NCBI GenBank assembly: GCA_938092005.1
Contig: CALKOU010000005.1
Location: forward strand, 84,010-148,009
Source of the DNA: an uncultured Flavobacteriaceae bacterium
GTDB taxonomy: Bacteria; Bacteroidota; Bacteroidia; Flavobacteriales; Flavobacteriaceae
Reading direction: 5' to 3'
DNA length: 64,000 nucleotides
A program made the position numbers and the translations under genes. The notes below the pieces were generated by a model. It had not been told where the DNA came from. It made no database searches and worked only from the letters and a program-made list of their open reading frames with translations. Shown piece by piece: positions 1-8,870 of this stretch (positions are counted from its first letter, which is position 1; every line of letters begins with the position of its first letter).

Positions 1-2867
1 CGCCGCTTGTTACCACAGAAGATTATTTTGTTAGTACCGTAAACGTTTTGGGAGACGAAAGTGTTATCCGTTCTGTGACGAACGTAATCATCGCAAACCC
101 TCAACTGAGCTCGTCTGTTGCAAATGATGCCGTTTGCATAGGAGGTACTGTTACCCTTAACGCATCGGGGGTTCCTCAAACAGTTGCTGAGTTTGAAAAA
201 AGCCTTGACTCCACGTATGAAAAGTTTCTAACTTTTGGTGGTTCTCAATACTTTCTTAAAAAAGACCCCCTACCGTGGACTTCGGCGCGAAATCTTATTA
301 AATCATTAGGAGCTGGTGCGTCTATGTATGTCATCAACTCAAAAAGCGAAGAAACTGCTGTTTATAACGAACTTGAACGCAGAGGCTACGCAGGAACCGC
401 AGCGAACCACTTTTGGCTTGGCTTAAGACAAGTAGATGCATTGAAAAACGGGCAGGTAGATGAAGGCTGGGTATGGTTAGACGGTAGATTATTGACAGCT
501 ACAGATGCTAATTGGGCTGCACAAGAACCTAACGACTACCCTGAATTGTGTAGCCACCCTAACGGCTGTAAGGAAGAAGGAAATGAGGATTATGGGCAAT
601 TTGATTATGACCCAGGAAGAATGGAATGGAATGACATGGCTGATAACGGAGGCGGTGGTAACTCTTGGCCTATATTTGAGTTTGAAGGAGTATCAAATGT
701 AAGGTGGTATAAACAAGAAACTGGTGGTACCAAAACGCTCATTACAAGTGCCGAAAGCAATAGTTTAACAGACAACCCTACTAAAACAACTACCTATTTC
801 TACGAGGTAAACGTCAATGGTGTGATTTGTTTTGATAGCGTTACCATTACGGTTTTAGACGCGCCCAAAATGCTTCCCGCAGATGATATGACCGCTTGTG
901 ACAATAACTTAGATGGTGACAGTAGCGACATGAATGAAGCTACTTTTGACCTCGCCCAACAAGCGTTGGATATTGTCGCAGGTACCCCACAAAGAGATGT
1001 ACGCTTTTTCACCTCTTTGACAAGTGCTCAAGCGCTTTCAAGCAGCATCACGACGACGACTCCTTTTCCCAACACAGCAAATCCCCAAAAAATTTATTAT
1101 AGAATCGTAAACACTGACACAGGCTGTATATCTTCAGACATTGAATCCTTTGATTTAATTGTTGAGAATTTGCCCCCAGAACTTAACATTCCAAATCTAA
1201 CAGCATGTGATGATGATACTGTGGGGAACGATAAAGATGGGAAGCGAGCCTTTGACTTGACCCAAAACACACCCATTATTTTAAATCTATTGGGTGGTGC
1301 CGCGTCTATTTATGAAATAAGCTATCATACATCGCTCAACAATGCAAAAAGCGGCGTGAACATAGACACTTCCGTTCCTTTTAAAAATACCGTTGCTAAT
1401 CGACAACTTATATATGTTCGTATCAAAAATGTCAAAACAGGCTGCATTCGTTACGACAACTCATTTTCATTAATTGTAGACGCATTGCCCACGGCAACGA
1501 CCGCGTCGTTAGTGGTTGAACAATGTGAAAGTGATGGACAAATCAAATACAACCTTACAACACTAACGGATCGCTTTTCAACAAATCATGTAAACGAAAC
1601 TTTTGAGTTTTATACAGACCCAGGGTTGACTGCAATTATAACAAACCCCGAAAACTATGTGGTTCCGCTTGGTGTGTTTAATCAAACGGTTTATGTGAAA
1701 ATACGAAACAACAAAGGCTGCGAACGCTTTGACGACGTATTTACAACTGGAAGTGCCAGAGAACCGTTAACCGTCACATTTGGTATAGGGGCAAACAACA
1801 TGCCCGCAGGATTTACTCCATTGACCTTCTATGATTGTTTGGCGGTTGATGCTCTAACGGTTGATACTGGTGAATTTGATTCTTCCATTTTTGGTGATAT
1901 AGAAACGGCACTATTAGCGGCTGAACCAAACTACAACATGCCCAATGTGGTCATTAGCTATTACAGAAGTGAAGAGGACGCGATCTATCAGCGAAATGCA
2001 ATAGACACTTCTAAGTCTGTATTGGTTAATCCGCCACTTAGAACGCAAGAGGTTTGGGCAGGAATTCAAGATGTTGGCGTTAGCATAAAATGCTTGGGGC
2101 GTGTTAAAGTTGCTAACTTGCTTATTACACCTGTTCCAAGTTTTGACCTGCCTTCAACGCAAGTATTTTGTACCAATAGCGGTTCAGATGTGATAAACAT
2201 TACCAACCAAGGCGGTACTTACGATTATGTTTGGACGCTAAACAGTTCTCCGTTTTCTCAAACAACTGCAGACATTACCATAACAGAGGGAGGAACGTAT
2301 GAAGTTACTGCAACAAACACAACAACTGGCTGCTCTACCGTTAAAACAATTGTGGTAGATGAATCCGAGTTTCCACTGTTTGACCTCCAAGACATCACCA
2401 CTTTTGATTTAACAGGAGACGGTAGTAATCGCGTTGAGGTACTAACGGGTGTTGATGCGCTTGGTATTGGAGACTATGTGTTTTCATTAGATGGTGAGCC
2501 TTTTCAAGATAGTTCCGTTTTTGAAGATGTGCTCCCTGGCATACACACGCTTTACGTTAGAGATAAAAAAGGGTGTGGCACAGCAGACTTGCCTGTTTCT
2601 GTGATTGGGTATCCGCTATATTTTACTCCAAACAATAATGGTAAGGCAGATACCTGGCAAGTATTAGGTGTCAATGATGTGTTTCAAGCACAATCTTTGA
2701 TTTACATCTTTGATCGTCACGGGCGGTTATTAGCGCAAATTGCAGCCAATGGTCCTGGTTGGGACGGTACTTATAATGGTGCCCCTATGCCCGCTGATGA
2801 TTATTGGTTCCGTGTAAAGCTCGAGGACGGAAGATCCTTTACGGGTCACTTTAGTTTGATGCGTTAA
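1..2867 (+). CDS. Secreted C-type lectin-domain protein with T9SS type B sorting domain (5' partial)
   Basis: The reading frame is open to the left edge (codons readable from base 3), so the start and signal peptide lie outside the window. The visible part begins in a region that aligns with residues about 75-120 of the paralogue at 3929-7633. A C-type lectin-like domain follows, with FWLGLRQ, EPND and a WND motif; EPN and WND are the calcium/sugar-binding signatures of that fold. Several modules of about 90 residues come next, each opening with a Cys-Asp-rich segment such as TACDNNLDGD. The last 80 residues (FTPNNNGKADTW, IFDRHGRLL, PMPADDYWF) are a typical gliding-motility/type B sorting domain, so the protein should cross the outer membrane by T9SS. 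An adhesin or glycan-binding role is inferred; the ligand is unknown. Confidence 0.9.
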   Translation, partial: PLVTTEDYFVSTVNVLGDESVIRSVTNVIIANPQLSSSVANDAVCIGGTVTLNASGVPQTVAEFEKSLDSTYEKFLTFGGSQYFLKKDPLPWTSARNLIKSLGAGASMYVINSKSEETAVYNELERRGYAGTAANHFWLGLRQVDALKNGQVDEGWVWLDGRLLTATDANWAAQEPNDYPELCSHPNGCKEEGNEDYGQFDYDPGRMEWNDMADNGGGGNSWPIFEFEGVSNVRWYKQETGGTKTLITSAESNSLTDNPTKTTTYFYEVNVNGVICFDSVTITVLDAPKMLPADDMTACDNNLDGDSSDMNEATFDLAQQALDIVAGTPQRDVRFFTSLTSAQALSSSITTTTPFPNTANPQKIYYRIVNTDTGCISSDIESFDLIVENLPPELNIPNLTACDDDTVGNDKDGKRAFDLTQNTPIILNLLGGAASIYEISYHTSLNNAKSGVNIDTSVPFKNTVANRQLIYVRIKNVKTGCIRYDNSFSLIVDALPTATTASLVVEQCESDGQIKYNLTTLTDRFSTNHVNETFEFYTDPGLTAIITNPENYVVPLGVFNQTVYVKIRNNKGCERFDDVFTTGSAREPLTVTFGIGANNMPAGFTPLTFYDCLAVDALTVDTGEFDSSIFGDIETALLAAEPNYNMPNVVISYYRSEEDAIYQRNAIDTSKSVLVNPPLRTQEVWAGIQDVGVSIKCLGRVKVANLLITPVPSFDLPSTQVFCTNSGSDVINITNQGGTYDYVWTLNSSPFSQTTADITITEGGTYEVTATNTTTGCSTVKTIVVDESEFPLFDLQDITTFDLTGDGSNRVEVLTGVDALGIGDYVFSLDGEPFQDSSVFEDVLPGIHTLYVRDKKGCGTADLPVSVIGYPLYFTPNNNGKADTWQVLGVNDVFQAQSLIYIFDRHGRLLAQIAANGPGWDGTYNGAPMPADDYWFRVKLEDGRSFTGHFSLMR

Positions 2868-2872
2868 AATGA

Positions 2873-3859
2873 TTACAAAATACCACGTATCGTAATAGGC
2901 TTATACGGATCCCCAAAAATATCAATACCAACTGTAAAGAGATGCCCATTAAATGTGGCAAGTTGTATGTCCTCTAAACTTTGGGTATACGCATAAGAGA
3001 GGGAAATCGTTTTTACTTGAAATCCTGCCATAAAGGAAAGTTGTTGATGTTTTTGAAACACCCTAGTAGCTGTTTTAATCCGGTTAATATCGAATCCTCT
3101 GCGATAAGAAACTCCCAACCATCCGTAAAAACGATTAAAACTATGATGCGATTTTAAATTTAAATCATAATTTAAAATTTCTGAATAATCGACAGTACGG
3201 ACAAGAAACGAAGGCTCAACACTAAAACCACGGTCAAATGCAATAAAATAACCTGCGTTTAGTACTATTGACCTAGGGCTGCTTGGTGATTTTAATTGAT
3301 CTACAGAGTTGGATCCCACATACAATATGTTTTTAGCAGTAAGGTGACCGTATAAGCCAAGTCGATTGTACGAAATACCAACGTCCATAAAAAAAGCACT
3401 TTCTGTTGCCTTGAAGCCTGTAATCAACGGGTCGCTCGATGATGTGTCAAATGATGATTGGTCATGAGAGCCATTAAAAACACCTACACTTAGACCAAAA
3501 GACAATTGATTGATTTCGCTGTAACCGCGATAAAAATTTAGGTGATGCGCATAGGTAAGTTTCCCTGAAAGGCGTTTCTGGAAGCCGTTTTGATCGTGAT
3601 AAAAAACCGCACCAACGCCCGATTTTGGGCCAATTCGGCTATGAGCATTTAACGTCTTTAAACTGGGTGCATTCTCAACTGTTTGCCATTGGGAACGGTG
3701 TGAAGCGCGCACCTTAATCCCCTCATAATGAGCGCCTGCCATAGCTGGATGGAGCAAATAATAATTGTCCATCAAATAATCCGTATAAATGGGTAATTGG
3801 TGTTGTGCGCTTAGGCTTAAGCATGCAAGTAGGCTATATGTAAGAATATATTTTTTCAA
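2873..3859 (-). CDS. PorP/SprF family type IX secretion membrane protein
   Basis: This 328-aa protein starts with a signal peptide (MKKYILTYSLLACLSLSAQ) followed by QLPIYTDYLMDNYYLLHPA, close to the consensus N-terminus of PorP/SprF proteins. The rest alternates in short strands ending in aromatic residues, as expected for an outer-membrane beta-barrel (for example YRRGFDINRI and LFTVGIDIFG). In gliding flavobacteria SprF-like proteins are needed to export partner proteins with type B C-terminal domains, and such genes usually sit beside their partner. Here the gene lies on the opposite strand between two type B proteins, 5 bp from the end of one and 69 bp from the start of the other, so it is a good candidate for their dedicated outer-membrane partner. 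Confidence 0.9.
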   Translation of the reverse strand: MKKYILTYSLLACLSLSAQHQLPIYTDYLMDNYYLLHPAMAGAHYEGIKVRASHRSQWQTVENAPSLKTLNAHSRIGPKSGVGAVFYHDQNGFQKRLSGKLTYAHHLNFYRGYSEINQLSFGLSVGVFNGSHDQSSFDTSSSDPLITGFKATESAFFMDVGISYNRLGLYGHLTAKNILYVGSNSVDQLKSPSSPRSIVLNAGYFIAFDRGFSVEPSFLVRTVDYSEILNYDLNLKSHHSFNRFYGWLGVSYRRGFDINRIKTATRVFQKHQQLSFMAGFQVKTISLSYAYTQSLEDIQLATFNGHLFTVGIDIFGDPYKPITIRGIL

Positions 3860-3928
3860 CTTCGGGGCAGAAATTATATGTGAATTTAAGGAATTTTTAT
3901 TAGATTTGAGTAACCCAATTCATAAATC

Positions 3929-6900
3929 TTGAAATCCTACACCCACTGTCTCGTCTTTTTTTCTCTTTTTTGCAGCTCTTTTCTTGCGCTTGCATCACCT
4001 TTGTCTTTTTTACAAAATGAGCTGCCACAAGCTCCCACGCTAAATGCTGTAACGGTTTATTGTCAAACCGCTATACCAACGGTTGAAAGCCTTAAAACTA
4101 GGTACGGCAACAATATTAGGGTATATACCTCTGAAACTTCGTCAACTTTCTTAGAGGATCGGGTAAGGCTCAATCACAATCAAACGTATTTCATAAGCGG
4201 TTACGATCCCACCAGAGGAGAAAGTGTGTCTAGGTCTCAAACAGAGGTGTTTATCAGCAACCCCCAGTTACAAGCAAGCAGGAACAATGTTTGTGCAGGT
4301 GATGAAGTGCGTCTAACCGCATCCGGGGTTCCCCAAACGGTCCAAGACTTTGAGTTGGCAAACCCAAATTTTGAACGATTCTTAGACTATAATGGTGCTT
4401 CTTATTTTCTTAGAAGAGAATCCATGTCGTGGACCGATGCGTATACTCTCATTCAATCGTTAGGGGCAGGTGCAACCATGTATATTATTAACGACAAAGC
4501 CGAAGAGGACAATGTATTTAACGCCCTTAGTTCTTTGGGAGTTACGGGTACTCCCGACATACACTTTTGGCTAGGGTTAAGACAAATCCCAGGACTTAAC
4601 CCAGATAACACTACTGATGGCGGTTGGCAGTGGCTAGACGGGAGAATGCTAACCGATGATTTGGCGAATTGGTCGCCTGGTGAGCCCAATGACGTTGGTA
4701 CAGAGGGCACTCTTAATGTTGAAGATGGTGGTGAGGATTATGGCCAGTTTGATTTTGGCGAAATCAAAACATGGAATGATATGCGCGAGAGCAACCCTTC
4801 TGGAAATTCATGGCCTGTGTTTGAGTTTACAGGGGCTACCAGAGCTACTTGGGGACAAATTGATCCAGTAACGGGTGAAGATGTCACGTTTGCCGACTCC
4901 GAAAAGAGTGTTATTGAAATCACCCCGCTTGAAACGACAACCTATTTCTATGAGTTCCGTACGGCAGGAATTGTATGTAGAGAAGAAATTGTTGTTACGG
5001 TCATCGATACTCCTGAACTATTACCGGCAAATAATTTTGAGCTTTGTGCAAGCCCTACTGAGACAATCCCTGAACGAGATCGTTCACTGAATTTTGACCT
5101 ATCGGTACAGGAAACAGCCATTATTAACGGCATGTTAAACCTTGAAATTTTATTCTTTACAAGCCAATTCAACGCAGAAAACCTTACAGGGGCTATTGAT
5201 ACGTCTATCCCTTTTGCAAACACCATAAACCCGCAACCTATATATTATCGGACAAGAAACACCATAACAGGGTGTCCATCAATAGAAACCGGAACCTTTA
5301 ATTTAAATGTTGCATCTCCACCTGAAATAACAATCCCGCCCCACTATGAGTGTGACGATGCTACTAGTGGCTCTGATACAGACCAAATCCAAGAGTTTGA
5401 TTTAACCTTGAATGACGCAAGAATTTTTCAATTGATGGGCGCAACCCCATCCGAATATAGCATTAGTTATCACCTTTCAATGGCCGATGCAGGAGATCTG
5501 ACGCAAACTGGAATTAATCAATACACAACTTTAACATCTGACGCTGGTGAAAAAATCATATATGTGCGTATGGTTGACGACGATTTAGGGTGTTATCGTA
5601 TTACCAATGCTTTTCGTGTCGTCGTAAGCCCATTGCCAGTATTAATCAACAACGTTGTGGTTCATGAAGAATGTGACGAAACCACTGACGTTGTAGATGG
5701 TAGGCTACGAACCAACCTCACCTATTTTAACCATTTGATTTCTAGCAATCATGAAAACGAACGCTTTACGTATTTCACCTCCCCCGATTATAATCCAGCA
5801 TCCGAAATACCAGACCCAACATCCTATTTTAATACGGACGCATTTGACAACCCCATATTGCCCACAGATGATATTTATGTAAAAGTAAACAGCATCCTGC
5901 CAGCCAACGTATTTGCCCCTTACGGGAGTTGCTCACGAAATGCAAAGATTGAGCTTGAAGTGAGCAACAGTCAAATTGATCCTAGTTTTAACTTAGACTT
6001 TTATATGTGTGAAACAGAGCCCAGAGGTCCCGATGGCAGTACCACATTTCCCGCTTCTATTTTTACTGATATACGCGCTGCCCTAATAAATGAAAATCCA
6101 TCTTTTTCGGCACCCAATGTCAACTTTCGCTATTTCGCCAATCTGATTGATGCTGCAGAAAAAAAGGGTGACATTAGTCCTTTGGTTGATTACACAAACC
6201 GAAATCCCATACCATCGGAGCGGAACTGGACAGATGAAATCTGGGTAAGCGTTGAGACGGAGGATAACGATACACTTAGCTGTGTGGGGCTAAAAAAAGT
6301 GGCCACCCTGCATATTGAGCGTTTACCTATAGCACATGAGGTTACGGCACTTCGTGCGTGTGATGACAACGGCGATGGGTTTGCAGCTTTTGACACCTCA
6401 ACAGTCAACGATGAATTACTGGGGACGCAAACAGCAGTTAACGTCTCTTTTTTCGACGAAGCAACTGGTGCACTTTTGTTTAATGATGCGCTTCCAAACC
6501 CATATGTGTCTACTTCTAAAACAATACTTATTAAGGTTGAAAATAATCCCTCAACGGTCACCCCTGCTTGTTTTGATGAGATAGCCTTTGAGCTTATTGT
6601 TGACCGTGTTCCTGTTTTTAATGCTGTTCCTGCTCTAGAAAGTTGCGATGATACGGATGGTATAATTGATGGAGCGGCAGTGTTTGATACACAATCATTA
6701 AATGATGCTATTCTGCAAGGACAAACCAACGTGGCTGTTAACTACTACTCCCCGGATGGTGATTTGCTACCAAGCCCACTACCTGTTAATTTTACAACAG
6801 AAGCCACAACACTTACCGTAACACTTGTAAACACTGTAAACCCCGACTGTACTGTTAGCGGACTCGTAGGCTTTAATGTGTTGCAAAGCCCTGTGTTTGA

Positions 6901-7633
6901 TCTTGATGAAGCTGCTATATTATGTCTTAATGCAGGAACTCAGAGGATTGAAGTTCGCAACCCTTTAGCAACATATAGCTATACTTGGAAATATACGAGT
7001 GCTGCTGGAGGAGAGGTTGATTTAACCGACGTAACGCGTCAAATTGATGCTACTAAAGCAGGTGTTTATACTGTTACAGCTATAGACGTCCTCGGTAATG
7101 GTTGTCGAAATTCCAAGTCTATAACGCTGACCGCTTCAAACGCACCCGCTTTTACAAGAAACGATATTACAATTTCAGATGATATCTTTAACGCTGCTAA
7201 TTCGATTCAAATCGATACCGCTAACCTTGGTATTGGTGATTATGAATTTGCGCTTAACAACGGTGCATATCAAGACAGTCCTGTTTTTAATAATGTAAAA
7301 TCCGGAATACACACCATCATTATTAGAGACAAAAACGGATGTGGCCTTAGTTCGTTAGAGGTTACCGTATTAGGATACCCTAAGTTCTTTTCGCCCAATC
7401 AGGACGGGTTTAACGACTGGTGGCAAATTCTTGTAGATAGAGATAGAGTTTATGAAATTTCTAAGATTTACATTTTTGATCGTTATGGGCGGCTACTAAA
7501 ACAATTGAATGGAAATGATCGTGGTTGGGACGGCACATTTAAAGGAAATCCCATGCCTGCCGATGACTATTGGTTTAAAGCAATCCTAGATGACGGCAGA
7601 AGCTTTACGGGACACTTTAGTTTGGTGCGCTAA
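3929..7633 (+). CDS. Secreted C-type lectin-domain protein with T9SS type B sorting domain
   Basis: The 1234-aa product is a full-length paralogue of the protein at the left edge. It starts at TTG, because a stop lies two codons upstream and the signal peptide (MKSYTHCLVFFSLFCSSFLALA) begins directly at this codon. Order: signal peptide; a short segment with NAVTVYCQTA (about 40-120); a C-type lectin-like domain (about 150-300) with FWLGLRQ, EPND and TWND; a series of modules each opening with a Cys-Asp-rich motif such as RACDDNGDG; and a type B sorting domain over the last 80 residues (FSPNQDGFNDWW, PMPADDYWF, ending FSLVR). It is predicted to be exported by T9SS and displayed at the surface. 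A glycan-binding adhesin role is inferred from the lectin fold. A strong hairpin follows the stop codon. Confidence 0.92.
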   Translation: MKSYTHCLVFFSLFCSSFLALASPLSFLQNELPQAPTLNAVTVYCQTAIPTVESLKTRYGNNIRVYTSETSSTFLEDRVRLNHNQTYFISGYDPTRGESVSRSQTEVFISNPQLQASRNNVCAGDEVRLTASGVPQTVQDFELANPNFERFLDYNGASYFLRRESMSWTDAYTLIQSLGAGATMYIINDKAEEDNVFNALSSLGVTGTPDIHFWLGLRQIPGLNPDNTTDGGWQWLDGRMLTDDLANWSPGEPNDVGTEGTLNVEDGGEDYGQFDFGEIKTWNDMRESNPSGNSWPVFEFTGATRATWGQIDPVTGEDVTFADSEKSVIEITPLETTTYFYEFRTAGIVCREEIVVTVIDTPELLPANNFELCASPTETIPERDRSLNFDLSVQETAIINGMLNLEILFFTSQFNAENLTGAIDTSIPFANTINPQPIYYRTRNTITGCPSIETGTFNLNVASPPEITIPPHYECDDATSGSDTDQIQEFDLTLNDARIFQLMGATPSEYSISYHLSMADAGDLTQTGINQYTTLTSDAGEKIIYVRMVDDDLGCYRITNAFRVVVSPLPVLINNVVVHEECDETTDVVDGRLRTNLTYFNHLISSNHENERFTYFTSPDYNPASEIPDPTSYFNTDAFDNPILPTDDIYVKVNSILPANVFAPYGSCSRNAKIELEVSNSQIDPSFNLDFYMCETEPRGPDGSTTFPASIFTDIRAALINENPSFSAPNVNFRYFANLIDAAEKKGDISPLVDYTNRNPIPSERNWTDEIWVSVETEDNDTLSCVGLKKVATLHIERLPIAHEVTALRACDDNGDGFAAFDTSTVNDELLGTQTAVNVSFFDEATGALLFNDALPNPYVSTSKTILIKVENNPSTVTPACFDEIAFELIVDRVPVFNAVPALESCDDTDGIIDGAAVFDTQSLNDAILQGQTNVAVNYYSPDGDLLPSPLPVNFTTEATTLTVTLVNTVNPDCTVSGLVGFNVLQSPVFDLDEAAILCLNAGTQRIEVRNPLATYSYTWKYTSAAGGEVDLTDVTRQIDATKAGVYTVTAIDVLGNGCRNSKSITLTASNAPAFTRNDITISDDIFNAANSIQIDTANLGIGDYEFALNNGAYQDSPVFNNVKSGIHTIIIRDKNGCGLSSLEVTVLGYPKFFSPNQDGFNDWWQILVDRDRVYEISKIYIFDRYGRLLKQLNGNDRGWDGTFKGNPMPADDYWFKAILDDGRSFTGHFSLVR

Positions 7634-7637
7634 CAAA

Positions 7638-7662
7638 AAACCCCTCTTCTTGAGGGGTTTTA
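7638..7662. terminator. Bidirectional rho-independent terminator
   Basis: A 9-bp perfect stem (AAACCCCTC / GAGGGGTTT) with a 5-nt loop, with A-runs on one side and T-runs on the other. It would end the lectin-protein transcript on the + strand and the tRNA-like transcript on the - strand. Confidence 0.85.
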
Positions 7663-7664
7663 AG

Positions 7665-7704
7665 GGTGGTCCCACCTGGGCTCGAACCAGGGACCAACTG
7701 ATTA
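7665..7704 (-). repeat. Left attachment repeat (attL-like), 40 bp
   Basis: Identical over 40 bp to 10683-10722. With two mismatches, both in the anticodon, the match extends to 48 bp (7665-7712 against 10683-10730). It corresponds to the displaced 3' half of the tRNA target. Confidence 0.85.
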
Positions 7705-7721
7705 ACAGTCAGATGCTATCT

Positions 7722-7736
7722 AATTGCTGCGCAATT
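7722..7736. repeat. Hairpin inserted in the tRNA-like D arm
   Basis: A 6-bp perfect inverted repeat, AATTGC / GCAATT, with loop TGC. It lies between two direct copies of CTAA (7720-7723 and 7739-7742). Removing one CTAA plus the intervening bases restores alignment with the D arm of the intact tRNA-Met. Confidence 0.65.
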
Positions 7737-7794
7737 TACTAACCACTGAGCCTTAGATACTTAGCAATAACTTAGAAATAGATGTTTAAGTTAA

Positions 7795-7811
7795 TTGCCA
7801 TATAGTTGCCA
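7795..7811 (+). repeat. Left-end TTGCCA direct repeat pair
   Basis: Two TTGCCA copies start at 7795 and 7806, spaced 11 bp. The same arrangement, same orientation and same spacing occurs at 10590 and 10601 near the other end. Paired direct repeats at both ends are typical of arm-type binding sites for tyrosine recombinases. The second copy contains the TTG used as the integrase start. Confidence 0.6.
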
Positions 7812-8870
7812 AATAATAGCCTCTCCTATCCAAAAGCATGCAGACGATATGATGGTCTGTATTACATAGATTTTAAGTTAAATAATAAACGTTACAGGGT
7901 GTTTAGTGGTGCTAAGATAAATTCATCTCTTAGTCCTAACTCGTATCCTGCTAAGCTAAAAAGGTCTAAGACAGAGTTACTTGCTAAAGAAGTATATAAT
8001 TACTTAGTAAGAAATAATTACTTAGTAAGAAATAATTACAGCTTTAAAAAGAAGCTAAATAGTGTAGAGTTATATGACAGTCTAATATGTAGTAAGCTGT
8101 CTGAGCCACTTAGTACAACATACTACAAGACCTTAAAAGACTTATCTGATAAACTAAGGAGTGAACTTGTAAGTAAAGGAGAAGTAAGTACTCGCTTCTT
8201 AGATGGTATAGTACTAAGGCATAAAAACAACACAAGCTATAATACTACAAGAAGACACTTAAATGTACTTGTCAATTATCTGTATGATAATGGCTTTCCT
8301 ATACATAAGTCTAAGCTAAAGACAAGAAAGCAAGAGGAGGTATTGCATAAGCCAATAAGTGATGTTAGCAGTGTATTAGAATTAGTAAAGTCATATAATA
8401 ATAACCTCCACATATGTTGCTTGCTTACCTATGGATGTTTACTCAGACCCCACCAAGAAATAAGGCTACTAAAGTGGGGAGATTTTAGTGATGATTTAAG
8501 CCATATAAGGCTCTCAGGAGTCAGAGTAAAGTCTAAACGCAACAGAGTAGTTCCTGTGCCATTATATGTCCGCAAACAGCTTGTAAAAGGTAATAGCAAT
8601 GACAATATATTCTCAGGGAGTATCAAGCCATACAATAGAAGCTATTTCTCGCTTGTTTGGAAGCGTTTTAAGAGGTTAAATGAAGATATTGATAGCGATG
8701 TTACTCTTTACTCGTTTAGACACACAGGGGCTATAGAAATATTCAAGCGTACAGGCTCATTACACAAGCTACAAAGAGCAATGGGACACTCAAGTTTAAA
8801 CGTGTCCTTAACCTACTTAAGAGGTTTAGAAGTAGCAGAACTAAAAGAAGAAGATATGCTGATGGTTTAA
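7806..8870 (+). CDS. int: Tyrosine recombinase/integrase of the tRNA element
   Basis: The 354-aa product has the layout of phage-type tyrosine recombinases: an arm/core-binding N-terminal half (to about 175) and a catalytic half. Visible catalytic residues are Arg214 (LLRPHQEIRLLKW), Lys242 or Lys244, Arg305 in LYSFRHTGA (Tyr302 stands where many relatives have His), His328 (AMGHSS) and the nucleophile Tyr337 (TYLRG). The listed start is TTG directly after an in-frame stop; no in-frame ATG lies near, so the true start is uncertain but close. Residues 66-79 contain a duplicated YLVRNN from an 18-bp tandem repeat. The gene lies beside the left attachment repeat, as is usual for tRNA-targeting integrases, and should catalyse integration and excision at the tRNA-Met site. 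Confidence 0.92.
   Translation: MPNNSLSYPKACRRYDGLYYIDFKLNNKRYRVFSGAKINSSLSPNSYPAKLKRSKTELLAKEVYNYLVRNNYLVRNNYSFKKKLNSVELYDSLICSKLSEPLSTTYYKTLKDLSDKLRSELVSKGEVSTRFLDGIVLRHKNNTSYNTTRRHLNVLVNYLYDNGFPIHKSKLKTRKQEEVLHKPISDVSSVLELVKSYNNNLHICCLLTYGCLLRPHQEIRLLKWGDFSDDLSHIRLSGVRVKSKRNRVVPVPLYVRKQLVKGNSNDNIFSGSIKPYNRSYFSLVWKRFKRLNEDIDSDVTLYSFRHTGAIEIFKRTGSLHKLQRAMGHSSLNVSLTYLRGLEVAELKEEDMLMV
8001..8036 (+). repeat. 18-bp tandem duplication in the integrase gene
   Basis: Two exact copies of an 18-bp unit (8001-8018, 8019-8036). It duplicates six codons in frame, giving NYLVRNNYLVRNNY, and looks like recent slippage. Confidence 0.9.

Larger units (their letters stand above)
7665..7752 (-). pseudogene. 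tRNA-like sequence with GTT anticodon, degenerate
   Basis: Read on the - strand this shows a D-arm start (GGCTCAGTGGTTAG), an anticodon arm with loop CTGTTAA (anticodon GTT, Asn), and a T arm and 3' acceptor strand identical to the tRNA-Met at 10682-10758. Three things argue against a working tRNA. The 5' acceptor strand does not pair with the 3' strand, the D arm is split by a 19-bp hairpin-bearing insertion, and the encoded 3' end reads ACCC, not ACCA. It is best explained as the element's left junction: a displaced tRNA 3' half joined to tRNA-like DNA brought in by the element. It might be scored as tRNA-Asn by a lenient tRNA finder. Confidence 0.7.

Noticed and set aside
7665..7752. A functional tRNA-Asn gene
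   Set aside because: The acceptor strands do not pair, the D arm is interrupted and CCA is not encoded; it is better read as an integration junction.
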